A DNA stretch of 64,000 nucleotides from Algibacter miyuki (lineage in GTDB: Bacteria; Bacteroidota; Bacteroidia; Flavobacteriales; Flavobacteriaceae), in NCBI RefSeq assembly GCF_042427745.1, contig NZ_JBHMFA010000005.1; one strand, 5' to 3'. Each line of letters opens with the position of its first letter. The first letter of the stretch is position 1. The position numbers and the translations under genes are program-made. Shown here one piece after another: positions 43,792 to 53,399 of the stretch. The notes beneath the pieces are model-generated. The model was given only the letters and a program-made list of their open reading frames with translations. It searched no databases and was not told where the DNA came from.

Positions 43792-45904
43792 AACAGTCAA
43801 CATAAATTTAGCAGGTATCTTTTTCCACATTGACGAGGATGCGTACTTAAAACTGCAACATTATCTGGAGGCCATAAAACGGTCGTTTACAGATTCGCAA
43901 GGGCGGTCTGAAATTATTGCTGACATTGAAGCGCGTATTGCTGAACTTTTTAGCGAACGTGTGGAAAACCACAAACAAGTGATTAGAATTAAGGAGGTGG
44001 ACGAAGTGATTTCCATTATGGGCCAACCGGAAGATTATTTGGTGGACGACGAGATTTTTGAGGATGAGCCGCAGCCGACTTACAACAAAAAAACGACGCC
44101 TTCACGAAAGTTATTTCGCGATACGGACAACTCCTATATTGCTGGTGTTTCATCTGGTTTGGCGCACTATTTGGGGGTTGATGCCGTTTGGATTAGATTG
44201 GCTTGGGTGCTTTTACTTTTTGGTGCCGGAACCGGTGTTTTACTCTATATTTTACTTTGGATTTTAGTACCTGAAGCAAAAACAACTTCGGAAAAAATAA
44301 TGATGACTGGAGCCCCAGTGAACATTAGCAACATTGAAAAAAAAATTAAAGACGGTTTTGAGAATGTTTCGGAAACGGTTACTGATGTGGCTAAAAATGT
44401 AAGCGATTCGGTGTCTGGTGCTGCAAAAAACGTATCAGATTCAGTGTCTAGTGCTACGCAAAATATAGATTTTAATAAGCAAGGAAGCAAAATAAAATCG
44501 ACTTCAAGATCTTTTTTTGATACTATTGGAGAGGTTATTATGTTTTTCTTTAAAGTAATTGCAAAATTCATTGGTGTGCTACTTATTTTTATTGGTGCTA
44601 TTGCATTAATTTCTTTAATTATTGCGATGTTTTCGGTGGGCGCTGTTAACGTTATAAATATTCCAGGTTTAGACTTAGTAGATATTGTTAACGCTGGAAA
44701 CACTCCTATTTGGTTTGTATCGCTATTATGTTTGTTTGCTGTTGGTATTCCGTTTTTCTTTTTATTCTATTTAGGCTTAAAAATTTTAATTAACAACCTG
44801 AAATCTATTGGAAATATTGCAAAATTCAGTTTACTTGGTTTATGGTTCATAAGCATTATTGGCCTTGTCGTTATAGGAATTAGACAAGCTAGCGAACATG
44901 CTTTTGACGAAACTTATATTGAAAAAACAGAGTTACCTATAACAACTATAGATACCTTAAGAATTAAAATGGTTGGTAACGATAATTTCAATTCTAATAG
45001 CAATAAACGTTATAACAATTTTAAATTGGCCCATGATGAGGATGGCCATAAAATTATTTACTCGACAGATATTGATATTCGTGTAAAATCGACTACCGAT
45101 TCTATGATAACTGTTGCTGTTGAAAAAAGAGCCGACGGCAGAGATTATGATAAAGCAAGAGCACGTGCAAAAAACATAAATTACAAATTTGAATTAAAAA
45201 ACAATGTGCTCCTGTTAGATTCTTACTTTACTACAGACCCTAAAAATAAGTTTAGCGATCAGCAGATTGATGTGGTGCTTTACCTGCCCGAAAACATGTA
45301 TGTTAATTTTAAAAAGAGCACCAAACCTTATATTTATTACAGAAATTATAACGGTAATATTGTTAACGAGAAACATGTGGGTTACACTATTAAAATAAGA
45401 GATAATACGGTGGAGTGCTTAAACTGCCCCATTGAAGTAAAAAAAGAATCGAAGAAAAAGGAAACAAATGTTAAGGTGATTAAAACAGAAATAGACACCG
45501 ACATACAAGAAACCGTAGATGCTGCAGCTAACCGTATTGAAAACAATCTTGATATTGAAGAACAAAAACTAGAACTGGATAAATTAACATTTCAACCCGC
45601 TATTGCGAAAATAGCCCAGCATGACAAAGACCCTGAAATTAGAAAATTAGCACTTAGTAAAATGACGTTTCAACCTTCTATTGCCAAGATTGCCGAGCAT
45701 GATAAAGACCCGAGTATTAGAAAGCTAGCTGTTAGTAAAATGACATTTCAACCAGCTATTGCAAAAATAGCAGAGCACGATAAAGATCCTGAGGTTAGAA
45801 AATTAGCCTTGAGTAAAATGACGTTTCAACCCGCTATTAAAGACATTGCAGAACATGATAAGGATCCTGAGATTAGAAAATTAGCTCTTGAAAAATTAAA
45901 ATAA
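43784..45904 (+). CDS. PspC-domain membrane protein with four C-terminal 26-residue repeats
   Basis: 706 residues. Order: N-terminal cytoplasmic part (1-100, helical, IIADIEARIAELFSERV), PspC domain (about 105-170: RKLFRDTDNSYIAGVSSGLA, LGVDAVWIRLAWVLLLFGAG and a membrane helix), a linker with repeats of VSDSVSGAAKN type, three more membrane helices (about 250-370), and a beta-rich extracytoplasmic part. The tail is four near-identical 26-residue units (residues about 601-704). PspC is a phage-shock/envelope-stress sensor; the repeats are not part of the family. The family role here is membrane-stress sensing or regulation, inferred. Confidence 0.9.
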   Translation: MNKTVNINLAGIFFHIDEDAYLKLQHYLEAIKRSFTDSQGRSEIIADIEARIAELFSERVENHKQVIRIKEVDEVISIMGQPEDYLVDDEIFEDEPQPTYNKKTTPSRKLFRDTDNSYIAGVSSGLAHYLGVDAVWIRLAWVLLLFGAGTGVLLYILLWILVPEAKTTSEKIMMTGAPVNISNIEKKIKDGFENVSETVTDVAKNVSDSVSGAAKNVSDSVSSATQNIDFNKQGSKIKSTSRSFFDTIGEVIMFFFKVIAKFIGVLLIFIGAIALISLIIAMFSVGAVNVINIPGLDLVDIVNAGNTPIWFVSLLCLFAVGIPFFFLFYLGLKILINNLKSIGNIAKFSLLGLWFISIIGLVVIGIRQASEHAFDETYIEKTELPITTIDTLRIKMVGNDNFNSNSNKRYNNFKLAHDEDGHKIIYSTDIDIRVKSTTDSMITVAVEKRADGRDYDKARARAKNINYKFELKNNVLLLDSYFTTDPKNKFSDQQIDVVLYLPENMYVNFKKSTKPYIYYRNYNGNIVNEKHVGYTIKIRDNTVECLNCPIEVKKESKKKETNVKVIKTEIDTDIQETVDAAANRIENNLDIEEQKLELDKLTFQPAIAKIAQHDKDPEIRKLALSKMTFQPSIAKIAEHDKDPSIRKLAVSKMTFQPAIAKIAEHDKDPEVRKLALSKMTFQPAIKDIAEHDKDPEIRKLALEKLK
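45584..45895 (+). repeat. Four tandem 78-bp coding repeats
   Basis: Units at 45584-45661, 45662-45739, 45740-45817 and 45818-45895, each encoding [LM]TFQPAIAKIA, [QE]HDKDPEIRK and LALSK with few changes. Codons differ between units although the protein is nearly identical. The unit resembles one HEAT-like helical hairpin (xxDPxIRxLAL). Confidence 0.95.
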
Positions 45905-46019
45905 ATTCTAGTAACAATACAATTCATCAACATAATACCACAGTTCGGATATTTATAGTATTCATCACACCTATTTTATTAGATATTTGAACTAATCATC
46001 AATCAAAAAACGAATAATT

Positions 46020-46748
46020 ATGACGACACTAACCAAAATAATTGTAGCTACTATTTTAACCTTATGCTTGTCTTCTTGTAATTTCGACATCAATATTAAT
46101 TCTGGAGTAAAAGGCAATGGCAAAGTACAAATTGAAACACGTATTATTACAGCTCCTTTTTCTACCATACAAGCCACCGAAGGTTTAGACGTTTACTTAA
46201 CGCACAGTGCCGAAGTAAGTGTTAGAGTTGAAGCCGATTCTAATTTACAAGAACTTATTTTGGCTGAAGTTAAAAATGGTGTACTAAAAATACATACCGA
46301 AAAAAGTATTGGTCGTTGTACTTCGAAAAAAGTATATGTTTCTTTCAATGATATTTCAAAAATTAAAGCAACTAGCGGAAGCGATGTGATATCCACTAAT
46401 ATAATAGCCGTTAATGATTTAGAACTTGCAACCTCTAGCGGAAGTGACATGGATATTAGTGTAAATACCATGAATTTAAAATGTAAATCGAGCAGCGGTA
46501 GCGATTTAAAGGTCTCTGGCAAAACTGAAACCCTTGAAGCCGAAGCTACTAGCGGTAGTGATATTGACGCTAAAAAACTAATGGCACAATACAGTGAAGT
46601 TAAAGCCTCTAGTGGTGCCGATATTAAACTAAACACCGAAAAAACATTAAAAGCAAAAGCCACAAGCGGTGGCGATATTACTTATTACGGTAGCCCTAAA
46701 CAAGTTGAAAAAATGAATAGTTCTTCGGGCAGCGTGAAAAAAAAGTAA
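46020..46748 (+). CDS. GIN-domain (DUF2807) lipoprotein
   Basis: 242 residues. Lipoprotein signal with Cys20 (LCLSSCNFDI). The rest is a right-handed beta-helix of the GIN type: FSTIQATEGLDVYLTHSAEV, VEADSNLQELI, then a ladder of ATSGSD/SSSGSD turns about every 20 residues (KATSGSDVIST, LATSSGSDMDI, KSSSGSDLKV, EATSGSDIDA, KASSGADIKL, KATSGGDITYYG). Periplasmic or surface; function unknown, possibly adhesion or stress-related. Same direction as PspC, 115 bp downstream. Confidence 0.93.
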   Translation: MTTLTKIIVATILTLCLSSCNFDININSGVKGNGKVQIETRIITAPFSTIQATEGLDVYLTHSAEVSVRVEADSNLQELILAEVKNGVLKIHTEKSIGRCTSKKVYVSFNDISKIKATSGSDVISTNIIAVNDLELATSSGSDMDISVNTMNLKCKSSSGSDLKVSGKTETLEAEATSGSDIDAKKLMAQYSEVKASSGADIKLNTEKTLKAKATSGGDITYYGSPKQVEKMNSSSGSVKKK

Positions 46749-46778
46749 TAGATATTAATAAACAGCCATAGATTATAA

Positions 46779-46817
46779 GCCATTCCGAACTAAAAATTAA
46801 AGTTTGGGATGGTTTTT
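46779..46817 (+). terminator. Hairpin after the first GIN gene
   Basis: GCCATTCCGAACT (46779-46791) pairs, with G-U pairs, with AGTTTGGGATGGT (46801-46813), loop AAAAATTAA, then a T run. Confidence 0.75.
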
Positions 46818-46853
46818 GCTTTATCTTTGTTCTATAATTAATTCATAAATAAC

Positions 46854-47690
46854 ATGAAAAAAAAGTTCCCTACCCTGCTATTAGCAATGAGCTTGTCTTT
46901 TTTTGGACATGCGCAAAGTTTAGAAAAAGTAAAAGGAGATAGAAATGTAACAAAATTACTCACTGCTGTCCCTGACTTCCACACCTTAATTCTTGATGAA
47001 GCATTCGAAATAGATTTAGTTTACTCTAAAGATGCTTCGGTTGAAATAGAGACTGACGAAAACCTTCACGAGGTAATCTCCTTTGATGTTCGCGATAGCA
47101 TTTTAAATTTAAATTTATCTAAACGTATAACTTCAAAAAAAAGATTACGTATTACAGTTAATTACAACGATTTTTTATCGACTATAGAAACGCGTGACGA
47201 TGCCGAATTACATGGAATTTCCACGTTAAAGTCGAATAAAATTAATCTAACTGTTTCAGGAAATTCCAAAGCTGGTTTAACCATAAAAACCGATCATTTT
47301 AATTTTGAAGGTTTAGATAAATCGAAAACCAAACTGAATGTAACCTCTAACACCTCTAAAATAATTCTGAATGGAAATAGTAGTTTAGAAGCTTTAGTAA
47401 ATTCGGGAGCTGCAACAGTAGATTTATATCAAAGAGCACAAGCCGAAATTGAAGGTAGCAGCAATGATTTATCTGTTAGAACAGACAATAACGCTGTTTT
47501 CAACGGTAAAAACTTTACTGCAAAACAAGGAAAGTTAATTTCTGAAATTGATAGTGAAATTACTGTGGAAGTAACCGATTCTTTGGATATAGAAGCTTCA
47601 GGAGGTAGCGCAATTTACCTTTATGGCGATCCTAAAATCATTGTAAACAAATTCACCGAAACAGCTAAAATTCAAAAAAGAGAAAAGTAA
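46854..47690 (+). CDS. Second GIN-domain (DUF2807) secreted protein
   Basis: 278 residues. Signal peptide MKKKFPTLLLAMSLSFFGHAQ. Same beta-helix pattern as the preceding gene (FHTLILDEAFEIDLVYSKDA, ETDENLHEVI, ETRDDAELHG, IEASGGSAIYLYGDPKIIV) but more diverged, without the TSGSD ladder. Probably an old duplication of the neighbour or a family member recruited next to it. TATCTTTG at 46822-46829 may be its -7 box. Terminator follows. Confidence 0.9.
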   Translation: MKKKFPTLLLAMSLSFFGHAQSLEKVKGDRNVTKLLTAVPDFHTLILDEAFEIDLVYSKDASVEIETDENLHEVISFDVRDSILNLNLSKRITSKKRLRITVNYNDFLSTIETRDDAELHGISTLKSNKINLTVSGNSKAGLTIKTDHFNFEGLDKSKTKLNVTSNTSKIILNGNSSLEALVNSGAATVDLYQRAQAEIEGSSNDLSVRTDNNAVFNGKNFTAKQGKLISEIDSEITVEVTDSLDIEASGGSAIYLYGDPKIIVNKFTETAKIQKREK

Positions 47691-47740
47691 CAAATCCTAT
47701 TGATGATTTAAAACTAAATTAGTTCTCTTAAATATTCTAA

Positions 47741-47776
47741 AAAGGCATAACGCAAAACGTTATGCCTTTATTTTTT
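47741..47776 (+). terminator. Intrinsic terminator of the second GIN gene
   Basis: Perfect 12-bp stem AAAGGCATAACG (47741-47752) / CGTTATGCCTTT (47758-47769), loop CAAAA, then ATTTTTT. Confidence 0.9.
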
Positions 47777-47997
47777 CTAAACGATATCCGACACATTTCT
47801 TTTCTAAATAAAAAGAGGCATTATCTAGAAAACACCTTAATTATGACAAAGAATTAACGTATTGGCGTACTTAAACTCAAATAATCCTTCTTTTTTTCAT
47901 AAAATAAACAAACCCAAGCTTTTTTTTCTGTCTAACTCTATTAAAAACTATACATTAGTCTTTTTGTTCTTTATTATATGCAACTTTTTAGTACAAC
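47777..47997. other. Intergenic region before the first T9SS protein gene
   Basis: About 220 very AT-rich bases. No gene. Should contain the promoter of the giant gene; no clear TAnnTTTG box was found. Confidence 0.5.
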
Positions 47998-50900
47998 ATG
48001 AATAAACTTAAACTTTTCAAACAGTTATTTTTAATAGCTTTTTTATTTTTTTGTTCAAAAGGATTCTCTCAATTAAGTAAAACGCATTTTATTCCGCCAT
48101 TAACAAGTGCTGAACAATCGAGCTCGAACCCCGCAGATCAATACATCTACATTTCTACGCCATCGACTGCACAGGTAAATTATACCATAATTCCTCTCGG
48201 AGAACCTTCATTTTCTCATATAAGAGGTGCTGTTTCTAACACAACACCACAAGTAATTTCAATAGGCACAGGTAACGGAAAGTTGTTTATTCCTGCTTCC
48301 CAAACCAGTACCGTGGTTAATGATCGTGGTTATATAATTGAAGCTGAAGGAAGTATTTATGTTTCTGTTAGAATGATTGGAGGCGGCGGTTCGCAAGCTG
48401 GAGCGCTTGTTAGTAAAGGTTCAGCAGCTCCAGGAAACACCTTTAGAGTAGGTAGTTTCACTAATGAAAACCCATCAAATAATTACTTGAATTTTGTATC
48501 CGTAATGGCGACAGAAGATAATACCCAAGTAACATTTAGCGATTTGCCTGCCGGTTTAATTATAAAAAACTACTCCGGAGCCACCCCCGTAAACATCACC
48601 TTAAATAAAGGAGAAAGTTACACTATAGCCACAAATAGTGACGATACGAGCATCAATAGAGATGGTTTAATTGGTGCTTTAGTAAATTCGGATAAGCCTA
48701 TTGTTGTAAATTGTGGTTCCACTAACGGAAGTTTTCATAATGGCGGTGGCCGCGATTACGGAATCGACCAAATTGTAGGGCTCGATAAAGTGGGCACTGA
48801 GTATATTTTTGTAAAAGGAGACGGGAATAACAACTGGGAAAACGTACTTATTGTGGCACATTCTGATAATACAGCTGTTACAATAAACGGCTCCGGAACG
48901 TCGACTTCAATAAATGCTGGCGAATACCTTTTAATTGAAGGTAACCAATATTCTAACGGTAATATGTATGTGGAAACATCGCAACCCGTTTTTGCCTATC
49001 AAGGTGTTGGATCAGGAACTAATGAAGCTAACCAAGGTCTATTTTTCGTACCACCTTTAAGTTGCGAAACGCGTGGAAACCTAGATAATATTGCCAATAT
49101 ACAATCTATTGGAAACACCACGTTTACTGGTGGCATTACCATTGTTACTAAAGTTGGAGCAACCGTTTCTATCAATAACTTGGCATTATCTAATTTTTCG
49201 ACTACAGGTCCAATCACCGTTGCAGGAAAACCCGATTACGTCACCTATAAAGTATTAAATTTATCAGGAAATATATCCATACAAAGTACAGACGAATTAT
49301 ACTGCGCTTATTTTAATTTTAATGGTGTCGCTACCTCGGGGAGTTTTTACTCTGGCTTTCCAACACCGCCAGAAATTAACTTTAACGCTGTATTTGCTTC
49401 CTTAGGAAATTGCATTCCTAACGTCACTTTAGAAGTCGCTAACATGGGCAACTTTGATAGTATCGAATGGTTTTTTGACGACGGCTCAGGCAGCGGCTTT
49501 GTCACCACAAATGCTACATCTTTACAATATACTCCAACACTTTCAGGAACTTATAAACTTATTGGTAAGCTCTTATGTTCTGGCTTAACTTTAGAATCCT
49601 TAGAAGTACCGGTTAGTATTTGTCCTGATGATATTGATAACGACGGCATACCAGACAATATTGATATCGATAATGACAACGATGGTATTTTAAACTGTAC
49701 CGAATCTAACGGCAATCAAACCATCGATTTATCCAATATAAACAGTGGCAACATTCCGGTAGGCACTTACACCTTTACAGGAACTTCAAGCGTAAATGGA
49801 AATACGGCCACTACCCCATTTACAGGAGCTAACAATGGTGTTTTTGCAAGTGAAAGTTCTGGTAAAAACGGTAATTTAGAAAGCAGTACAACCTACACGC
49901 TAGATTTTGACAAACCTCTTAATTTACTGATAAATTATCCCAATAGTTCTCCTTTATCGAGCAGTACCATTTCTACCAATCAAGAATTTATTATTCGTGT
50001 GCCAAATACACGAACCATAACTTTATTAGATCCGGACGACCAGCTTTTAATAGATACTAATTTTGATGGCGTTTACGAAACAGGAATCACTCAAATTTCA
50101 GCTTTCGAAATTCGATTTAAACCAAAAACAACTATTGCATTCGGCTCTGGAACTTTTAGTTTTTCAGCAAATATGGTAGATAACATCACTTATATTCACA
50201 AAAACACTTCGGATACTACAAGCAACCAAGCCACGTTTCAAATTACGGTTACTTGCGTTGCTAAAGACAACGATTTAGATGGTATTGAAGATAGTTTAGA
50301 TTTAGATAGCGACAACGATGGTATTCCAGATTTTATAGAAAATCAAGGTAAAATAATACCACTATCTAATGTTGATACCGATGGAAACGGTTTAGACGAT
50401 GCTTATGATATTAGCGCTGCACCAATAGACACAGACAATGATGGCGTACTTGATGTTTACGATTTAGATAGTGATAATGATGGTGTTTTCGATTTAGTTG
50501 AAACAGGTGCATTAGGATCTCATGTTATCGACGACGATTTCAACGGTATTGATGATGGTACTAGTTTTGGAACCAACGGATGGATAGATCGTGCAGAAAC
50601 CTCAGCTGATAGTAACGAAATAGGATATACATTAAGTGATTTTGACAACGATACCATATTTAATTATATAGATATGGATGCCGATGGAGATACATGCTCC
50701 GACGTTATTGAAGCTGGATTTTCCGACAACAACGCCGATAATTATCTAGGAGACACAGCAACAATCACTGTAGACACGAACGGATTAGTCACCAACGCAT
50801 CAGATGGTTACACGCTTCCTGATTTCAATTATTTAACCAATGCGCCGCTATCGATAACCACACAACCTACTGATGCGACGGTTTGCGAAAACTCGGAGAC

Positions 50901-53151
50901 TATAATTTCAATAGTTTCTAATGAAGCCGAAATGTTTCAATGGGAAGTTAGCACAGATGGCAGCACCTGGAACACAATTATTGATGATACAAATTATAGC
51001 AATTCTCAAACAGCAAACTTGACTATTTCCGATGTTCCATCAACTTTTAACACCTATCAATATCGTGCAAAACTAGATCGATCAGGGAATAGTTGTGGCT
51101 TATATTCTAACAGCGCGACACTTACCGTAAACACTTTACCTATTGTAAATTCGGCTGTAATTCTTATCCAATGTGACGATGATGATTTAAGTACTTTAGG
51201 CTATAGTCCTTTCAACTTAAATGAAGCCAATACTAAAATTTCAACTAATGCTAGCACTCAAAAATTTAGCTACTATTTAACTCAAACAGCGGCTGAATTG
51301 GGAGATGAAACGAGTCCTGACTTCATCTCGAATCCAATCACATTTACAAACCGAACCATTAGCAACGATGTAGTTTGGGCAAGAATTGAAAACACTTTTG
51401 GCTGCGGAAATGTTTCAGAAGTTCAGTTGCAAGTCTCAACAACAGTGGTACCACCTAATCTTCTTATTGAATTTAGCCAATGTGATGATTTTCTAGATAT
51501 TAATGGTAATAACAACGCAAACAATAATGATGCAGACGGTATAGCTACTTTTGATTTTAGTAGTGTTAACAGCACTTTATTAGCTTTAATTCCAGCAGGA
51601 CAAACACCTTTACCGCCACGTTATTACAGAAATGAAACAGATGCTTTAGCTGAAATTAACGAAATTACAGATATTTCAAACTACAGAAATATCGGGTATC
51701 CCAATTCACAAATTATTTATGTACGTATTGACAGCGATATTTCTAACGACTGTTTAGGCTTAGGCGGACACATTCAGTTAACAGTTGAAGCACTCCCTGT
51801 GGCGAACCCTGTTACAATTACTAGACAATGTGACGATGACGTCGATGGAGCCTTCCCTTTTGATACTTCTACTCTAGAGAGCAACATTGTGGGCACACAG
51901 AATCCTGCAAATGTTACTATATCTTATTTTGATTCGATTGGAAATCCGTTATTATATAGCGACGGCACAACCGTTATTAGTCCCATAGCTCCAACTTTTT
52001 TAACCGCTAATCAAACCATAACAATACGCGTTACAAACAATAGCTCAACAGCACCAGATGGTCCTTGTATCGATGAAACTACTGTAACATTTACCGTTGA
52101 TGCAAGTCCCGTAGCTAATGCTGTAGCACCAATAATAGTATGTGATGGTTCGGCAGGAGATATTGATAATGATGGGATATTTACTTTCGACACTTCTACG
52201 TTTACTAGTACCATTTTAGGCACGCAAACAGGCATGGATATCTTTTATACCTATACTGATCCTTCTGGAGTTAGTGTCACCAATACGGCATTACCAAACC
52301 CGTTAATTTCAGAAACACAAACCATTAAAGTAGACGTTGTAAATCCGATAAATACCACCTGTGTAGCAAGTACTACTATAGAATTAGTCGTTAATCCGCT
52401 TCCTGATTTCACAGTAGATTCTCCACTTATTATTTGTTCTTCAGATCCATCTTTTAGTGTTGATTTAGACCCGATAGAAGCTAGTGTTATCGATTCTTTT
52501 ACTTATGAATGGTATTTTGAAGACGGCACCTTTCTATCTAATCAACCCATTTTACAAAATGTTACTGTTGCCGGAACTTATTCTGTAACCCTAACAAAAA
52601 CAGATGGCACAGGCTGTTCCCGAACACGGGATATTATTGTTGACGCATCAGAAATTGCCAACATTACTTTGGCCGATGTTACCATTGTCGATATTTCCAA
52701 TAACAATTCCGTAACTATTGACCCTACAAATTCAGGATCAGGAGATTATGAATACGCTCTACGCGCCGAAGGCTCTAACTTTATAACCTATCAAACCGAG
52801 CCTGTATTTACAAATGTTCGCGCAGGGTTTTACACCATTTACGTAAAGGATGTTATTTGCGGCACAGCCGAACTAAATATTTCGGTTATTGGTCATGCAC
52901 CATTTTTCACACCTAACGGAGATGGTTACAATGATTACTGGCAAGTTAAAGGACTAAATTCTAGCACGCAGCCCAACTCACAAATATTTATTTTTGATAG
53001 ATACAACAAATTACTCAAACAGTTTCCTGCTGGTTCTGCTGGATGGGACGGAACTTACCATGGTACCCCACTACCTACAGATGATTATTGGTTTAGAGTA
53101 CAACTTGAAGATGGCCGTGCCTTTAGCGGGCATTTTACTTTAAAAAGATAA
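47998..53151 (+). CDS. Giant T9SS-secreted protein with IgGFc-binding-like N-terminus and type B sorting domain
   Basis: 1717 residues. Signal peptide of about 25 residues (LFLIAFLFFCSKGFSQ). Residues about 60-370 resemble the IgGFc-binding domain of surface proteins (YIIEAEGSIYVSVRMIGGGG; LIGALVNSDKPIVVNCGSTN; PVFAYQGVG). Then follow acidic calcium-type repeats (DIDNDGIPDNIDIDNDNDGI; DTDNDGVLDVYDLDSDNDGV), Ig-like parts, and four Cys-containing repeats starting with CDD (about 1055-1470). The last 85 residues are the type B gliding C-terminal domain (FFTPNGDGYNDYWQVKG; FDRYNKLLKQFPAG; GWDGTYHGTPLPTDDYW; GHFTLKR). It should cross the outer membrane by the type IX system and act at the surface in adhesion or gliding. 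Confidence 0.92.
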   Translation: MNKLKLFKQLFLIAFLFFCSKGFSQLSKTHFIPPLTSAEQSSSNPADQYIYISTPSTAQVNYTIIPLGEPSFSHIRGAVSNTTPQVISIGTGNGKLFIPASQTSTVVNDRGYIIEAEGSIYVSVRMIGGGGSQAGALVSKGSAAPGNTFRVGSFTNENPSNNYLNFVSVMATEDNTQVTFSDLPAGLIIKNYSGATPVNITLNKGESYTIATNSDDTSINRDGLIGALVNSDKPIVVNCGSTNGSFHNGGGRDYGIDQIVGLDKVGTEYIFVKGDGNNNWENVLIVAHSDNTAVTINGSGTSTSINAGEYLLIEGNQYSNGNMYVETSQPVFAYQGVGSGTNEANQGLFFVPPLSCETRGNLDNIANIQSIGNTTFTGGITIVTKVGATVSINNLALSNFSTTGPITVAGKPDYVTYKVLNLSGNISIQSTDELYCAYFNFNGVATSGSFYSGFPTPPEINFNAVFASLGNCIPNVTLEVANMGNFDSIEWFFDDGSGSGFVTTNATSLQYTPTLSGTYKLIGKLLCSGLTLESLEVPVSICPDDIDNDGIPDNIDIDNDNDGILNCTESNGNQTIDLSNINSGNIPVGTYTFTGTSSVNGNTATTPFTGANNGVFASESSGKNGNLESSTTYTLDFDKPLNLLINYPNSSPLSSSTISTNQEFIIRVPNTRTITLLDPDDQLLIDTNFDGVYETGITQISAFEIRFKPKTTIAFGSGTFSFSANMVDNITYIHKNTSDTTSNQATFQITVTCVAKDNDLDGIEDSLDLDSDNDGIPDFIENQGKIIPLSNVDTDGNGLDDAYDISAAPIDTDNDGVLDVYDLDSDNDGVFDLVETGALGSHVIDDDFNGIDDGTSFGTNGWIDRAETSADSNEIGYTLSDFDNDTIFNYIDMDADGDTCSDVIEAGFSDNNADNYLGDTATITVDTNGLVTNASDGYTLPDFNYLTNAPLSITTQPTDATVCENSETIISIVSNEAEMFQWEVSTDGSTWNTIIDDTNYSNSQTANLTISDVPSTFNTYQYRAKLDRSGNSCGLYSNSATLTVNTLPIVNSAVILIQCDDDDLSTLGYSPFNLNEANTKISTNASTQKFSYYLTQTAAELGDETSPDFISNPITFTNRTISNDVVWARIENTFGCGNVSEVQLQVSTTVVPPNLLIEFSQCDDFLDINGNNNANNNDADGIATFDFSSVNSTLLALIPAGQTPLPPRYYRNETDALAEINEITDISNYRNIGYPNSQIIYVRIDSDISNDCLGLGGHIQLTVEALPVANPVTITRQCDDDVDGAFPFDTSTLESNIVGTQNPANVTISYFDSIGNPLLYSDGTTVISPIAPTFLTANQTITIRVTNNSSTAPDGPCIDETTVTFTVDASPVANAVAPIIVCDGSAGDIDNDGIFTFDTSTFTSTILGTQTGMDIFYTYTDPSGVSVTNTALPNPLISETQTIKVDVVNPINTTCVASTTIELVVNPLPDFTVDSPLIICSSDPSFSVDLDPIEASVIDSFTYEWYFEDGTFLSNQPILQNVTVAGTYSVTLTKTDGTGCSRTRDIIVDASEIANITLADVTIVDISNNNSVTIDPTNSGSGDYEYALRAEGSNFITYQTEPVFTNVRAGFYTIYVKDVICGTAELNISVIGHAPFFTPNGDGYNDYWQVKGLNSSTQPNSQIFIFDRYNKLLKQFPAGSAGWDGTYHGTPLPTDDYWFRVQLEDGRAFSGHFTLKR

Positions 53152-53170
53152 TCTCTACACAACATTATAA

Positions 53171-53205
53171 AGCCAATTTACACACCGTAAATTGGCTTTT
53201 TTTTT
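53171..53205 (+). terminator. Intrinsic terminator of the first giant gene
   Basis: Perfect 11-bp stem AGCCAATTTAC (53171-53181) / GTAAATTGGCT (53187-53197), loop ACACC, followed by eight or more T. Confidence 0.95.
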
Positions 53206-53334
53206 ATGCAATCTAAATTTTCACGCCCTACCTCACCTTACTTCACAATCCGTTTCAAAAAAGCAAAACGTTAAACTTTAATGCATTTCATCGTGTTTTT
53301 AATGTATTTTATCTATTTTACATGTATATTTGTC

Positions 53335-53342
53335 GAACATTT
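53335..53342 (+). promoter_or_regulatory. Putative -7 box (TATATTTG) of the second giant gene
   Basis: TATATTTG matches TAnnTTTG, 57 bp before the ATG at 53400. Together with the terminator upstream it shows the two giant genes are separate transcripts. Confidence 0.45.
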
Positions 53343-53399
53343 AAATAAAACAAGTCACATACCCCAAAAAGCCTGTTTTACCCCAAAATACGAGCCTAC

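Noticed and set aside
44245..44703. 152-codon open frame on the minus strand
   Set aside because: Antisense to the PspC gene; hydrophobic composition mirrors the membrane segments.
45584..45895. Tandem repeats considered as a CRISPR array
   Set aside because: They are in frame inside a gene, have no spacers, and encode a repeated protein motif.
46193..46663. 156-codon open frame on the minus strand
   Set aside because: Mirror of the GIN-domain gene; its open frame follows from the repeated Ser/Gly/Asp codons on the other strand.
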